From the NCBI RefSeq assembly GCF_025854275.1, contig NZ_CP107567.1:992001-1056000 (forward strand): DNA of 64,000 nucleotides. Reading direction: 5' to 3'. Origin of the DNA: Streptomyces peucetius. Lineage in GTDB: Bacteria; Actinomycetota; Actinomycetes; Streptomycetales; Streptomycetaceae. Positions 51,018-59,919 of this stretch are shown one piece after another. The notes under the pieces were generated by a model. The model was not told the origin of the DNA, made no database searches, and saw nothing but the letters and a program-made list of their open reading frames with translations. How positions within the stretch are numbered: the first letter of the stretch is position 1; the number at the start of each line of letters is the position of its first letter. Both the position numbers and the translations under genes were made by a program.

Positions 51018-52175
51018 GTGGGGCGGCTGACCGGCGGCGATCCGTCGCTGTTGCGGCGGATCAACTCCGCGGTGGTACTCCATTCACTGCGGGGCGCCGA
51101 CTCGCCCACGCTCACCGACCTGACCCGGATCACGGGCCTTTCGCGGCCGACGGTGGAGGGCGTGGTCGAGGGTCTGATCGAGAGCGGCCTGGTCGTCGAG
51201 GCCGTGCCCGACGAGGGTGAGGCCCGCCGGCAGGGACGGCCGGCGCGGCGGTTCAGGTTCCGTGCGGAGGCCGGGCACCTGCTGGGGATCGAGATCGGTG
51301 CCCACCGGGTCGCGGCGCTGCTGTCGGGTCTGGACGGGCGGATCATCGGGGCGGGTTCGCGGGAGGTGTCCGAGCGGGCGAGTGCCGACGACCGGCTGGA
51401 GCGGGTGCGGTCGGTGGTCGCCGACCTGCTGCGGCGCACCGGTGTGGCGCGAAGCAGCCTGCGCGCGGTGGGTGTCGGCTCGCCGGGGATCGTGGAGGCC
51501 GACGGGACCGTGCGGCTGTCGACGGCGCTGCCGGGCTGGACGGGGCTCCCCCTGGGCGAGCGGCTGCGCCGGTCGTTCCGGTGCCCGGTGCTGGTGGAGA
51601 ACGACGCCAACACCGCCGCGGTGGCCGAGCACTGGAAGGGCGCGGCGACGGACTCCGACGACATCGTGTTCGTGCTCGCGGGGCTGAGCCCCGGCGCGGG
51701 GTCCCTCATCGGCGGGCGGCTGCACCGGGGTTACGGCGGTGCGGCGGGTGAGATCGGCGCCCTGCACCTGCTGGGCAGGGACGAGACGCCGGAGAAACTG
51801 CTGTCGACGACCGGTGAGCCGCTGCACCCGCTGGACGAGCAGGCGGTGGCGGACGTCTTCGCGCTCGCCAGGAACGGTGACGAGGGAGCCCTTGCCGCCG
51901 TCGACCGGTTCAACAAGCGCCTCGTGCACGACGTGGCCGCGCTGGTGCTGGCCCTTGATCCGGAGCTGGTGGTCATCGGCGGCTGGGCGGCCGGGCTGGA
52001 CGGGGTACTGCCGCCGCTGCGTGACGAGCTGTCGCGCTACTGCCTCCGGCCGCCGAGAGTGGCGCTGTCCCTGCTGGGCGAGGCCGCTGTGGCGACCGGC
52101 GCGCTGCGGCTTGCGCTGGACCATGTGGAGGAACAGCTCTTCGCCGTCGAGGGAACGGTGACGGCCCGCCGCTGA
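51018..52175 (+). CDS. ROK family transcriptional regulator
   Basis: 385 residues from GTG 51018 with GGGGAGG upstream. The N-terminal winged helix (LLRRINSAVVLHSLRGADSPTLTDLTRITGLSRPTVEGVVEGLIESGLV) is fused to a ROK (hexokinase-like) domain: VGVGSPGIVE, LVENDANTAAVAEHW, and GAAGEIGALHLLG. The usual GEIGH zinc His is Ala here and the CxCGxxGC cysteines are absent, as in some regulators without kinase activity. Probably senses a sugar. Convergent with the GntR gene. Confidence 0.92.
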   Translation: MGRLTGGDPSLLRRINSAVVLHSLRGADSPTLTDLTRITGLSRPTVEGVVEGLIESGLVVEAVPDEGEARRQGRPARRFRFRAEAGHLLGIEIGAHRVAALLSGLDGRIIGAGSREVSERASADDRLERVRSVVADLLRRTGVARSSLRAVGVGSPGIVEADGTVRLSTALPGWTGLPLGERLRRSFRCPVLVENDANTAAVAEHWKGAATDSDDIVFVLAGLSPGAGSLIGGRLHRGYGGAAGEIGALHLLGRDETPEKLLSTTGEPLHPLDEQAVADVFALARNGDEGALAAVDRFNKRLVHDVAALVLALDPELVVIGGWAAGLDGVLPPLRDELSRYCLRPPRVALSLLGEAAVATGALRLALDHVEEQLFAVEGTVTARR

Positions 52176-52229
52176 GCAACGCGGCGGGCCGGTCGCGACC
52201 GGTCCGGGGCCGGCCGGGCGTCGGTCCTG

Positions 52230-52988
52230 TCAGGAGGCGCGGCGCTCCTGGCCGTGGTGGCTGATCTCGACGTCGCCGCCGAAGGTCAGCCGGCAGGTGT
52301 CGGCGCGGTACGTGGCGACGGACACCGCGGCGGTGCGGCCCTCGGAGAAGTACCGCGTCGTGACGACGAGGACGGGCGCGCCCGGGAGGCGGTCCAGCTC
52401 CTTGGCGTCGACGGCGCCCGCGGATCCGAGCTCGACGGCGCGGTCCTGGCCCGCGAGGTCCAGGCGCTGCAACTCGCGCAGCACACTGCGGGCGAGCGCC
52501 GGGCCCGACGGCGCCTCGATGACGGGCAGGTCGGGCACCGAGGCGGACGGCACGTAGAGCAGTTCGGCGGCGACGGGCTGGCCGTGGCTCATCCTCAGCC
52601 GGCGCACCGTGTGCACGGCTTCGTCGGTCTCGGTGTCGAGCAGCCGGCCCACGGCCGCCGACGGCACGGCCACGGTGCACTCCGCGGCCTGCCAGGCGTC
52701 GTGTCCCGTGCCGGGCCAGTCCTGGCGCGAGGTGGTCACGTCGACGCCCACGCGCGGCGGGGCGACGGTCGTGCCGACGCCGCGGCGGCGCTGCAGGCGG
52801 CCTTCGAGCTCGAGCTGCTCGAGCGCCTGCCTGAGAGTGGCGCGCGCGACGCCGAAGCGGGCGGCCAGGTCCCGTTCGTTCGGCAGGATCTCGCCGACGG
52901 TGAAGTCGGTGTCCAGTGCTTCGGCGAGCACGGTCTTGAGGTGCCAGTACTTAGGCTCCGGCACCGATTCCAGCTGCGTGGTCCCCAC
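52230..52988 (-). CDS. GntR family regulator, HutC/UTRA subfamily (DasR-like)
   Basis: 252 residues from GTG 52988, with GGAGG upstream. Starts MGTTQLESVPEPKYWHLKTVLAEALDTDFTVGEILPNERDLAARFGVARATLRQALEQLELEGRLQRRRGVGTTVAPPRV, a wHTH of DasR/HutC type. The UTRA domain reads VHTVRRLRMSHGQPVAAELLYVPSASVPDL and LVVTTRYFSEGRTAAVSVATYRADT. A palindromic site of the dre type (TTGGTCAAGACCAA) is 101-114 bases upstream. Likely regulates a sugar or amino-sugar system and itself. Confidence 0.92.
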   Translation of the reverse strand: MGTTQLESVPEPKYWHLKTVLAEALDTDFTVGEILPNERDLAARFGVARATLRQALEQLELEGRLQRRRGVGTTVAPPRVGVDVTTSRQDWPGTGHDAWQAAECTVAVPSAAVGRLLDTETDEAVHTVRRLRMSHGQPVAAELLYVPSASVPDLPVIEAPSGPALARSVLRELQRLDLAGQDRAVELGSAGAVDAKELDRLPGAPVLVVTTRYFSEGRTAAVSVATYRADTCRLTFGGDVEISHHGQERRAS

Positions 52989-53088
52989 CCTGATCCTCCG
53001 CGATCGCCGTACCGGCGGCTGCTGTTCCGCGCCCTTGTTTATTAAAGGTTCCTGCACTATCCCTGCGACCATAGGACGGGCCCCAAAC

Positions 53089-53102
53089 TTGGTCAAGACC
53101 AA
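53089..53102. promoter_or_regulatory. DasR-type operator-like palindrome
   Basis: TTGGTC-AA-GACCAA, a symmetric 14-mer resembling the dre consensus TGGTCTAGACCA. It lies in the promoter region of the GntR gene, in a locally AT-richer stretch (TTTATTAAAGG nearby). Confidence 0.6.
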
Positions 53103-53239
53103 TCCTGAGGGTGTCACGCTGTGGAATCGCCCACTTGCGCGGCGCGTTCGCGCCGTCTTCGTACTCAGCCCGGCCCGGGCAGCACAAGACCCCGCGGCCG
53201 GATACGGTCACGGGGTCCGCGGTGCGCCGACGGCCGGCG

Positions 53240-54133
53240 TCAGGGCGTGCCGAGCGAGGCGAGAGCGGTGAGCTTGTCCGGGTTCCTGATGATGTAGACG
53301 CATTGAATGCGTCCGTCCAGTACCTCCAGCTGCACGACGGAGTCCAGCCGGCCTCCCAGGGCGACGATCAGGGCGGGCGCGCCGTTGAGTTCGGCGAAGC
53401 GGAGCTCCACGTCCTGAATCGACTCCTGTGTGACCGCGCAGAGGAAGCGGCCCACCTTGTCCGCGCTCTCGATGATCCGCAGCGGCGCCTTGGACTTGCC
53501 GCCGCTGTCGCCGACCAGCCGTACGTCCGGGGCGAGCAGGGAGAGCAGGCCGTTCAGGTCGCCGCCCGCGGCGGCGGACAGGAACCGCTCGGTGAGGTCA
53601 CGGCATTCGGCAGGGTCCACGTCGTACCGGTGCCTGCGCTCGTCGACGTGCTTGCGCGCCCGTCCGGCCAGTTGCCGCACGGCCGCCTCCGACCGGTCGA
53701 GCGTGGCCGCGATCTCGGCGTACGGGAAGCCGAACGCCTCGCGCAGCACGAACACGGCGCGCTCCAGCGGCGACAGCGACTCGAGGACGACCAGGACGGC
53801 CAGCGACACGGAGTCGGCGAGCACGGCCTGCTCGGCCGTGTCGGGAACGGAGGGGCCGAAGTGGGTGGCGATGGGCTCGGGCAGCCACGGGCCGATGTAC
53901 GACTCGCGACGCGACTGGATGTGCCGCAGCCGGTCGATCGCGAGGCGCGTGGTGGTCCGTACGAGGTAGCCGCGTGCTTCGCGCACGTCGTCGCGCGCCT
54001 CGGCCGACCAGCGCAGCCAGGCCTCCTGGACCACGTCCTCCGCGTCGGCGATCCGGCCGAGCATGCGGTAGGCGACGCCGGTCAGGACGGGCCGGTGCTC
54101 TTCGAAGACGTCGGTCACGGTGTCTGTTGCCAC
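53240..54133 (-). CDS. ECF41-type (SigJ-like) sigma factor with SnoaL-like C-terminal domain
   Basis: 297 residues from GTG 54133 (GGAGGA is very close upstream; GTG 54202 gives a non-conserved extension). Sigma-2 (FEEHRPVLTGVAYRMLGRIADAEDVVQEAWLRW) and sigma-4 (LSPLERAVFVLREAFGFPYAEIAATLDRSEAAVRQLAGRARKHVD) are clear. The ECF41 marks are intact: PWLPEP, the GDSGGK block, and the terminal RNPDKL. The C-terminal SnoaL-like domain regulates activity in this group without a membrane anti-sigma factor. The gene usually beside ECF41 (carboxymuconolactone decarboxylase-like) is not here; an alpha/beta hydrolase is divergent instead. Confidence 0.92.
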   Translation of the reverse strand: MATDTVTDVFEEHRPVLTGVAYRMLGRIADAEDVVQEAWLRWSAEARDDVREARGYLVRTTTRLAIDRLRHIQSRRESYIGPWLPEPIATHFGPSVPDTAEQAVLADSVSLAVLVVLESLSPLERAVFVLREAFGFPYAEIAATLDRSEAAVRQLAGRARKHVDERRHRYDVDPAECRDLTERFLSAAAGGDLNGLLSLLAPDVRLVGDSGGKSKAPLRIIESADKVGRFLCAVTQESIQDVELRFAELNGAPALIVALGGRLDSVVQLEVLDGRIQCVYIIRNPDKLTALASLGTP

Positions 54134-54233
54134 TCCTCCATCCCAGCCGACGGCGCTCCGGCTGTCCAGCAGGTTCCGGTGCGGCGCTCGGCACATCCGC
54201 ACGCGGGCCGGTACCGCCCCTTGAACTCGGATC

Positions 54234-54245
54234 TACCGAGCGGTA
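54234..54245. promoter_or_regulatory. Palindromic TetR-type operator in the sigma/hydrolase divergent region
   Basis: TACCG-AG-CGGTA is a perfect inverted repeat, typical of TetR/AcrR-type operators. GTAATTGTTAC (54243-54253) overlaps it. Both lie 40-60 bases before the hydrolase start. Confidence 0.55.
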
Positions 54246-54295
54246 ATTGTTACTGACAGTCTGTCTACAGCAGTGCAGCGCAGGGAGCGTGCAGC

Positions 54296-55126
54296 ATGGC
54301 CGCAGAAATCTCGTTCTCCGTCCCGACCCCCCGGGGCAGCCGCACGCTGTCCGTCACCTACGAACGCCGAGGCACCGGCGAGCCGCTGCTGCTGCTCCAC
54401 GGGATCGGCCACCACTGGCAGGCCTGGGAGCCCGTGATGGACATACTCGCCGCCGAGCGCGACGTCGTCGCCGTCGACCTGCCGGGGTTCGGCGCCTCCG
54501 CCGCGCTGCCGGAGGGTGTCCCGTACGAGCTGGGAACCGTGTCGACGGTGCTCAGCGCCTTCTGCGCGGCGCTCGGCATCGACCGGCCCCACGCCGCCGG
54601 CAACTCCCTCGGCGGCCTGCTCGCCCTCGAGCTGGGCCGCGAGAAGCTGGTCCGCTCGGTGACCGCGCTCTCGCCGGCGGGCTTCTGGTCGGAGGCCGAG
54701 CGGCGCTACGCCTTCACCACCCTGCGCACGATGCGGCTGGGCGCGCGGTACATGCCGCTGCCCATGGTCGAGCGGCTGTCGCGGTCCGTCGCGGGGCGTG
54801 CGGCACTGGTCAGCACGATCTACGCCCGCCCCGGGCGCCGTTCGCCCGAGGCCGCCGTCGCCGAGACCCGCGCCCTGCGGGGCGCCACCGGCTTCCACGA
54901 GACGCTCGCGGCCGGAGGCGGCGTGATGTTCACGGACGACGTCCGCGACGTCCCCGTCACCATCGGCTGGGGCACCAAGGACCGGCTGCTGCTGCGCCGC
55001 CAGGGCGTACGCGCCAAGCACGTCATCCCCCGGGCACGTCTCGTCAGGCTGCCCGGATGCGGCCACGTCCCCATGAGCGACGACCCGGCCCTGGTGGCAC
55101 GCGTCCTGCTGGACGGCAGCCGCTGA
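54296..55126 (+). CDS. Alpha/beta-fold hydrolase
   Basis: 276 residues. LLLLHGIGHHWQAWEPVMD (oxyanion region), GNSLGG with nucleophile Ser104, VTIGWGTKDRLLL with the acid, and LPGCGHVPMSDDP with the His. Substrate unknown. Divergent from the ECF41 sigma factor; the TACCGAGCGGTA site lies between them. Confidence 0.92.
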   Translation: MAAEISFSVPTPRGSRTLSVTYERRGTGEPLLLLHGIGHHWQAWEPVMDILAAERDVVAVDLPGFGASAALPEGVPYELGTVSTVLSAFCAALGIDRPHAAGNSLGGLLALELGREKLVRSVTALSPAGFWSEAERRYAFTTLRTMRLGARYMPLPMVERLSRSVAGRAALVSTIYARPGRRSPEAAVAETRALRGATGFHETLAAGGGVMFTDDVRDVPVTIGWGTKDRLLLRRQGVRAKHVIPRARLVRLPGCGHVPMSDDPALVARVLLDGSR

Positions 55127-55142
55127 TCCGGGGCGCATCGGG

Positions 55143-56876
55143 TCAGGTGGGCGGCCCGTCCTTCGGCGGAACGCGCACGACCAGGAGGGCGACGTCGTCG
55201 TCGTTGTCATCGGGACGCGCTCTTTCCATGACGAGATCGGTGAAGCCCTCCAGGGGCCGGCGGGCCAGAGAGGCGGCGTTCCGGCGCAGCCTCTCCAGGC
55301 CGTCGTCGAGAGAGCGGCCAGGCGATTCGATCAGGCCGTCGGTGTAGAGCACCAGAGTGGACTGCGGCGGCAGGACGACCGTTGCGTCCTCGCGGGGAAT
55401 GCTGACGTGAGTGCCGAGCAGGAGGCCGTGCCCGTCCGTGAGGTAGCGGCTCTGACCGTCGTACGTGACCAGCAGTGGCGGCGGGTGGCCGGCGTTCGTC
55501 CAGCGCAGCGTCCACTGCCCCGTGGCGTCCGTCTCCAGCCGGCCGAAGATCATGGTGGCCAACTCGACCTCGGAGATGTGGGGAATGGCCTCGTCGACAT
55601 GGCCGACCACGATGCTGGGCGGTTCCTGGTGCGTCCAGGCGTATGCCCGAAGGATGTTCCGGAGCTGGGCCATTTCGGCCGCCGCGTCCAGGTCGTGCCC
55701 GACGACGTCGCCGATGACCAGGGCCAGGGACCGGTCAGCAAGGTAGAAGGCGTCGTACCAGTCGCCTCCGACCTGGGACGCGTGCGGCGCCGGCAGATAG
55801 CGGGCGGCCATTTCGAGACCCGGTACGGGCGGCATCTGGGGCAGCAGGTGACGCTGCATGGTCTCGGCGACCTTGCGCTGGCGCTGGAAGAGACGTGCGT
55901 TGTCGAGTGCCAGGCCGGCGCGGCGGGCAATGTCCTCCAGCAGTGGGATGTCAGCGCTGGTGAAGGGCTCCGGGCGGTCGGATCTGCCGAGGGTCAGAGC
56001 CCCGAGGACCTCTCGTAGACCGCGGATGGGCGCGATGAGCGCAGTGTGCATGTGAGTGACGTCGAACAGTCTGGCCTGCTCGACGGCGATACCGGAGTCG
56101 GGCGCGCCCTGGTACGTCGCGGGCGTCGCCAGGGTGGACCCCGCTCCCCGCAGTGCCCGGGACAGCGGCTGGGGGGAGACCTGGGGGATCGGCGGCATCG
56201 CTCCCTCCAAGTCCTTGCGGCGCACCAGGCGGCCCCCCTCCTCGTGCGCGACCACGGTGCGCCAGACCTCGTCGTTGTCACTGATCAGGTCGACGACCGC
56301 CCAGTCCGCGAGCAGTGGGACGACCAGCCCGACCAGACGGTCCAGCGCCTCGTCGACGTCCAGGGTGGAGGTGAGCTGGGTGGTGGTCTCCGCCAGCAGA
56401 GCCAAACGTTCCAGCTCCGACAGCAGCTCCATGCTGAGGGCCGGTTCCTGCTGCGACGGCTCGGCGCCCTCGTGCTCGTGGAAGACCACCAGGGCGCCCA
56501 TTTCGTCGGCGCTGATACGCAAAGGGGTCGCCAGCCAGGACATGGTCAGCAATGTCCCGTCACCGCGCTCGAAGTGGCCCAGATCCTCCTGCCGGGTGCG
56601 TCGGGACATGAAGGCTTCCATCATGGAGCACTGGCTCCTGGGAACAGGCATGCCATTGCCGTCCCGGTGGAGGAGATCATGCGCATCCCGGCCCAGCAGG
56701 TCGTCGGCGCTCCGGGCCAGCAACGTCTCGGCCTCGTGGTTCACCGCGACGATGGCGCCGTCGGCGTCCACCGCGTACGCACCGGCCTTGAGTCCTGCCA
56801 GCCAGCTTCCGAGCCACAGTTGCAGCGCAGTGCCACGTTCCCCGTCGCCTGCCCGACCACCACGTTGCGCGACCAC
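55143..56876 (-). CDS. PAS-GAF-SpoIIE serine/threonine phosphatase
   Basis: 577 residues from GTG 56876 (GGAGG 9 bases upstream); the frame is open to 57383 but the extra part has no support. PAS domain at about 20-130 (AGAYAVDADGAIVAVNHEAETLLARSADDLLGRDAHDLLH), GAF at about 165-325 (VDEALDRLVGLVVPLLADWAVVDLI, VEQARLFDVTHMHTALIAPIRG), then SpoIIE/PP2C (VGGDWYDAFYLADRSLALVIGDVVGHDLDAAAEMAQLRNILR, GHGLLLG, VLYTDGLIESPGRSLDDGL, DDNDDDVALLVVR) with its metal-binding Asp residues. Probably dephosphorylates an anti-anti-sigma factor. Convergent with the hydrolase gene. Confidence 0.93.
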   Translation of the reverse strand: MVAQRGGRAGDGERGTALQLWLGSWLAGLKAGAYAVDADGAIVAVNHEAETLLARSADDLLGRDAHDLLHRDGNGMPVPRSQCSMMEAFMSRRTRQEDLGHFERGDGTLLTMSWLATPLRISADEMGALVVFHEHEGAEPSQQEPALSMELLSELERLALLAETTTQLTSTLDVDEALDRLVGLVVPLLADWAVVDLISDNDEVWRTVVAHEEGGRLVRRKDLEGAMPPIPQVSPQPLSRALRGAGSTLATPATYQGAPDSGIAVEQARLFDVTHMHTALIAPIRGLREVLGALTLGRSDRPEPFTSADIPLLEDIARRAGLALDNARLFQRQRKVAETMQRHLLPQMPPVPGLEMAARYLPAPHASQVGGDWYDAFYLADRSLALVIGDVVGHDLDAAAEMAQLRNILRAYAWTHQEPPSIVVGHVDEAIPHISEVELATMIFGRLETDATGQWTLRWTNAGHPPPLLVTYDGQSRYLTDGHGLLLGTHVSIPREDATVVLPPQSTLVLYTDGLIESPGRSLDDGLERLRRNAASLARRPLEGFTDLVMERARPDDNDDDVALLVVRVPPKDGPPT

Positions 56877-57444
56877 TTCTCCGCACCTCCGCACTCGTGC
56901 CGGCCATGTCCGGAGCCTCCGCGGCCCTGGCCGGACACCACCCGGCGTCCACAGGGCCCACCCACGACGGGTGCCTTGCGTCGGCCTTGTCGGGCAGGGG
57001 GAGGCGGGGAAAATGTACAGGGTACGCCGGACTCTTCCCGCGGGGACACCGGCAGACGCGGCCTTGGCATTCCAGAGTACCGAGCCGAAATCCGGGCCCA
57101 CCGTGGCCGGGGCCTCCTGCCTGCTCCTCTCCTGAGCAGCTGACGCATGCAACACCGCGGCCAGGAGATCGCCGAAGCGGTTCCGGCAGTGCTCGGCAGA
57201 ACAGCCCTCGGGCACGCCGCCTCCCAGGCCGGCACCTCCGCACGCCGGCCGGCCGAGGCAGTGGGGACGTACCACTCCACCGGCCGCGCCGCGCTCGACG
57301 CCCGCGACAGGACACCGCCGGCGGCGTGGAGAATGGACCTGCCCCGGAGCGGCACCTGACCGGGGCAGTTCGCGTGGAGACAAGTGAGACGCCCCGGCTG
57401 CCGGGCCGGTTCGGTGGCGGCAGCAGGACGGAAACGGAGCCGTG
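56877..57444. other. Intergenic region, no supported gene
   Basis: About 570 bases between the divergent SpoIIE gene and the gene at 57445. Several frames are open, including a 70-residue one on the plus strand (57147-57359), but none has a recognisable family or good ribosome site. It must hold two promoters. Confidence 0.4.
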
Positions 57445-57801
57445 ATGGATCAGCAGCACTTCTCGGAGATCACCTCGTTCCTCGAGGACCGGCTCCGTCC
57501 GCTCTTCGATCCGGAGACCGGCAGTGACCACGGTTTCGGGATGGACGACACCTCCCGTGCGCTGCGTGCGCTGCGGGGCGCCGTTTCGAGTGCGGGGGCG
57601 GTGAAGGGGATCTGCGAGCAGCGCGCCACGGCAGAGGGCGAGTTGAGGGGCGTCATCGACCAGACGCTGGCGCACCACTGGGACCAGTTGGTCGGTCTCG
57701 CCCGGCACTGGGAGGACCACCCCGACTTCCGGCCGGAGTTCAAGCGCGGTTCCTGGGACTTCGAGGCCGAGCCGACCGCGGCGAACGTCTCCGGGGGCTG
57801 A
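57445..57801 (+). CDS. Hypothetical protein, helical, 118 residues
   Basis: MDQQHFSEITSFLEDRLRPLFDPETGSDHGFGMDDTSRALRALRGAVSSAGAVKGICEQRATAEGELRGVIDQTLAHHWDQLVGLARHWEDHPDFRPEFKRGSW. Start ATG 57445 (GTG 57442 overlaps it). CGGAG is 5-9 bases upstream. No known domain. Convergent with a small membrane protein gene. Confidence 0.62.
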   Translation: MDQQHFSEITSFLEDRLRPLFDPETGSDHGFGMDDTSRALRALRGAVSSAGAVKGICEQRATAEGELRGVIDQTLAHHWDQLVGLARHWEDHPDFRPEFKRGSWDFEAEPTAANVSGG

Positions 57802-57822
57802 GGACCGGAGCGGCGCCGCGCG

Positions 57823-58020
57823 TCACTGCCCCCGTGGCCGGGCCCGGAGCGCCGCGTGTGACCCGGCGTACGTGAGCGCTCCCGCGGCGGCGGCGATCAG
57901 GAGGTAGAGCCACCACAGCCGGATGTCGCCCCCAGGGGTGAGCACCAGGAGGATGACGAGCGTCCCGAGGGCGACCCGGGCCGCGCCCGCGCCCGGCGAC
58001 ATCTGCTTCGGAGCGTCCAT
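57823..58020 (-). CDS. Small membrane protein with two helices
   Basis: 65 residues from ATG 58020 (GGAAG upstream). Two hydrophobic helices: VALGTLVILLVLTPG and LWWLYLLIAAAAGALTYAGSHAAL. Basic C-terminal tail. Function unknown. Confidence 0.65.
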   Translation of the reverse strand: MDAPKQMSPGAGAARVALGTLVILLVLTPGGDIRLWWLYLLIAAAAGALTYAGSHAALRARPRGQ

Positions 58021-58140
58021 GATGTGTTCCTTCCCCTCCGTGGGCGCGGGTACGCCGTTCACCCGGCGTTCGCCCACCGGACTCGGCCTGCGGCTAGGCA
58101 TGGCTCGGCACACCGGCCGGCAGCACCTGGAGGCGCAGAC

Positions 58141-59727
58141 ATGTCACAGAATCCGCAGAGTTCTTTCCCCGCCCGCCGTTCCGTCCTGCGCGGCACGGTC
58201 GCCGCGTCCGCCGCGCTCGCGCTGCCCGCCGCCGGCGCGGCGGCGGCGCCCGCGCTGGCGTTGTCAGGGCGGCCGCGGGCCGGCTGGGGTGTGCAGACCG
58301 GTGACGTCACCACCGACTCCGGCCTGGTGTGGGTGCGTTCCGACCGGCCCGCCCGGATGATCGTGGAGACGTCCGCGACGGGGTCGTTCCGGCGGGCCCG
58401 CCGGTGGCGTGGCCCGCTGCTGGGACCGGGCACGGACTTCACCGGAACGACGGCGCTGCACGGTCTGCCCCCCGGCGAGCAGGTGCACTACCGCGTCACG
58501 CTCGCGGACCCGGACGATCACCGGCGTACCGGCGAGCCGGTGTACGGGACGTTCCGCACCGCGCCGGCCGACCGCCGCCAAGGGGTGCGGTTCCTGTGGT
58601 CGGGCGACATCGCAGGACAGGGCTGGGGCATCAACCCCGACATCGGCGGCTACCGGGCGTACGAGGAGATGCGCCGGCTGGACCCGGACTTCTTCCTCTG
58701 CAGCGGCGACACCGTGTATGCGGACGGCCCGCTCGTGGAGAGCGTGCCGCTGCCGGACGGGCGGGTGTGGCGGAACCTGATGACGGAGGAGAAGTCGAAG
58801 GTCGCCGAAACGCTCGACGAGTACCGGGGCACGTTCCGCTACAACCTGCTCGACGACAACGTCCGCCGGTTCAACGCGCAGGTTCCGACGATCGTGCAGT
58901 GGGACGACCACGAGGTGCGCAACAACTGGTACCCGGGTCAGATCCTGGACGACGCGCGGTACACGGAGAAGGACGTGGACGTGCTCGCGCGCCGTTCGAT
59001 GCGGGCCTTCTCCGAGTACTTCCCCGTCGGCACGCTCGACGGGCGGCGCGGCGGCGAGGGCCGTGTCCACCGGGTGGTGCACCACGGGCCGCTGCTGGAC
59101 GTGTTCGTCCTCGACATGCGGACGTACCGCAACGCCAACTCGCCGAACCGGCAGGCGGACGACGACCAGGGCATCCTCGGTGCGGAGCAGCTCGCGTGGC
59201 TCAAGCGGGAGCTGGCCCGGTCGCGGGCGGTGTGGAAAGTGATCGCCTCCGACATGCCGATCGGGCTCGTGGTGCCGGACGGAGCGGCGAACTTCGAGGC
59301 CGTGGCGCAGGGGGATCCGGGTGCGCCGCTCGGGCGTGAGCTGCAGATCGCGGAGCTGCTGCGGTACATCAAGCACCGGCGGATCACGGGCACCGTGTGG
59401 CTGACCGCCGATGTGCACTACACGTCGGCCCAGCACTACGCGCCGGAGCGGGCGGCGTTCAAGGATTTCGCGCCGTTCTGGGAGTTCGTGTCGGGTCCGC
59501 TGGCCGCCGGTGGTTTTCCTGCGAACGCGCTCGACGGCACCTTCGGGCCCGACCGGGTGTTCGTCAGGGCGCCTCAGCGGGCAAACGTGTCGCCGATGGA
59601 GTCGCCGCAGTACTTCGGCGAGGTCGACATCGACGGCGGCAGCGGCGAGTTGACGGTGCGGCTGCGCGCGGAGGGCGGAACGGTCCTCTTCGGCCGGACG
59701 CTCCAGCCGGGGCGCGTCGGCCAGTGA
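58141..59727 (+). CDS. phoD: Secreted PhoD-type alkaline phosphatase/phosphodiesterase
   Basis: 528 residues from ATG 58141. A Tat signal peptide starts FPARRSVLRGTVAASAALALPAAGAAAA (twin Arg). An N-terminal PhoD beta-domain (GWGVQTGDVTTDSGLVWVRSDRP) precedes the phosphatase domain, with metal-site blocks LWSGDIAGQGWG, LCSGDTVYADG, VQWDDHEVRNNWYPG, VFVLDMRTYR and LTADVHYTSAQHY. It probably releases phosphate outside the cell and may be in the PhoP regulon, although no PHO box was checked. Followed by a terminator. Confidence 0.95.
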   Translation: MSQNPQSSFPARRSVLRGTVAASAALALPAAGAAAAPALALSGRPRAGWGVQTGDVTTDSGLVWVRSDRPARMIVETSATGSFRRARRWRGPLLGPGTDFTGTTALHGLPPGEQVHYRVTLADPDDHRRTGEPVYGTFRTAPADRRQGVRFLWSGDIAGQGWGINPDIGGYRAYEEMRRLDPDFFLCSGDTVYADGPLVESVPLPDGRVWRNLMTEEKSKVAETLDEYRGTFRYNLLDDNVRRFNAQVPTIVQWDDHEVRNNWYPGQILDDARYTEKDVDVLARRSMRAFSEYFPVGTLDGRRGGEGRVHRVVHHGPLLDVFVLDMRTYRNANSPNRQADDDQGILGAEQLAWLKRELARSRAVWKVIASDMPIGLVVPDGAANFEAVAQGDPGAPLGRELQIAELLRYIKHRRITGTVWLTADVHYTSAQHYAPERAAFKDFAPFWEFVSGPLAAGGFPANALDGTFGPDRVFVRAPQRANVSPMESPQYFGEVDIDGGSGELTVRLRAEGGTVLFGRTLQPGRVGQ

Positions 59728-59732
59728 CGGGT

Positions 59733-59765
59733 ACGGTCCCGGCCGTAGGGGGCGGCCGGGACCGT
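59733..59765. terminator. Hairpin terminator after phoD
   Basis: ACGGTCCCGGCC (59733-59744) pairs with GGCCGGGACCGT (59754-59765), a perfect 12-bp stem with a 9-base loop, 6 bases after the stop. Confidence 0.7.
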
Positions 59766-59919
59766 GCCGGGCGGAGTGCTCTGTCAGCCTTGCCTCATGG
59801 AAGCGAACACTCCGCGCCAGAAACGGTCAAAACCAGTGGATAGCGCTCCAGACAGGCGCTTAACCCATCAGTCACAAAGCGTTCGTGATCACGCAACACC
59901 GTTAGGCCACAGTGAAGCC

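Noticed and set aside
57147..57359. 70-residue plus frame in the SpoIIE upstream region
   Set aside because: No ribosome site of quality and no family features; region treated as intergenic.
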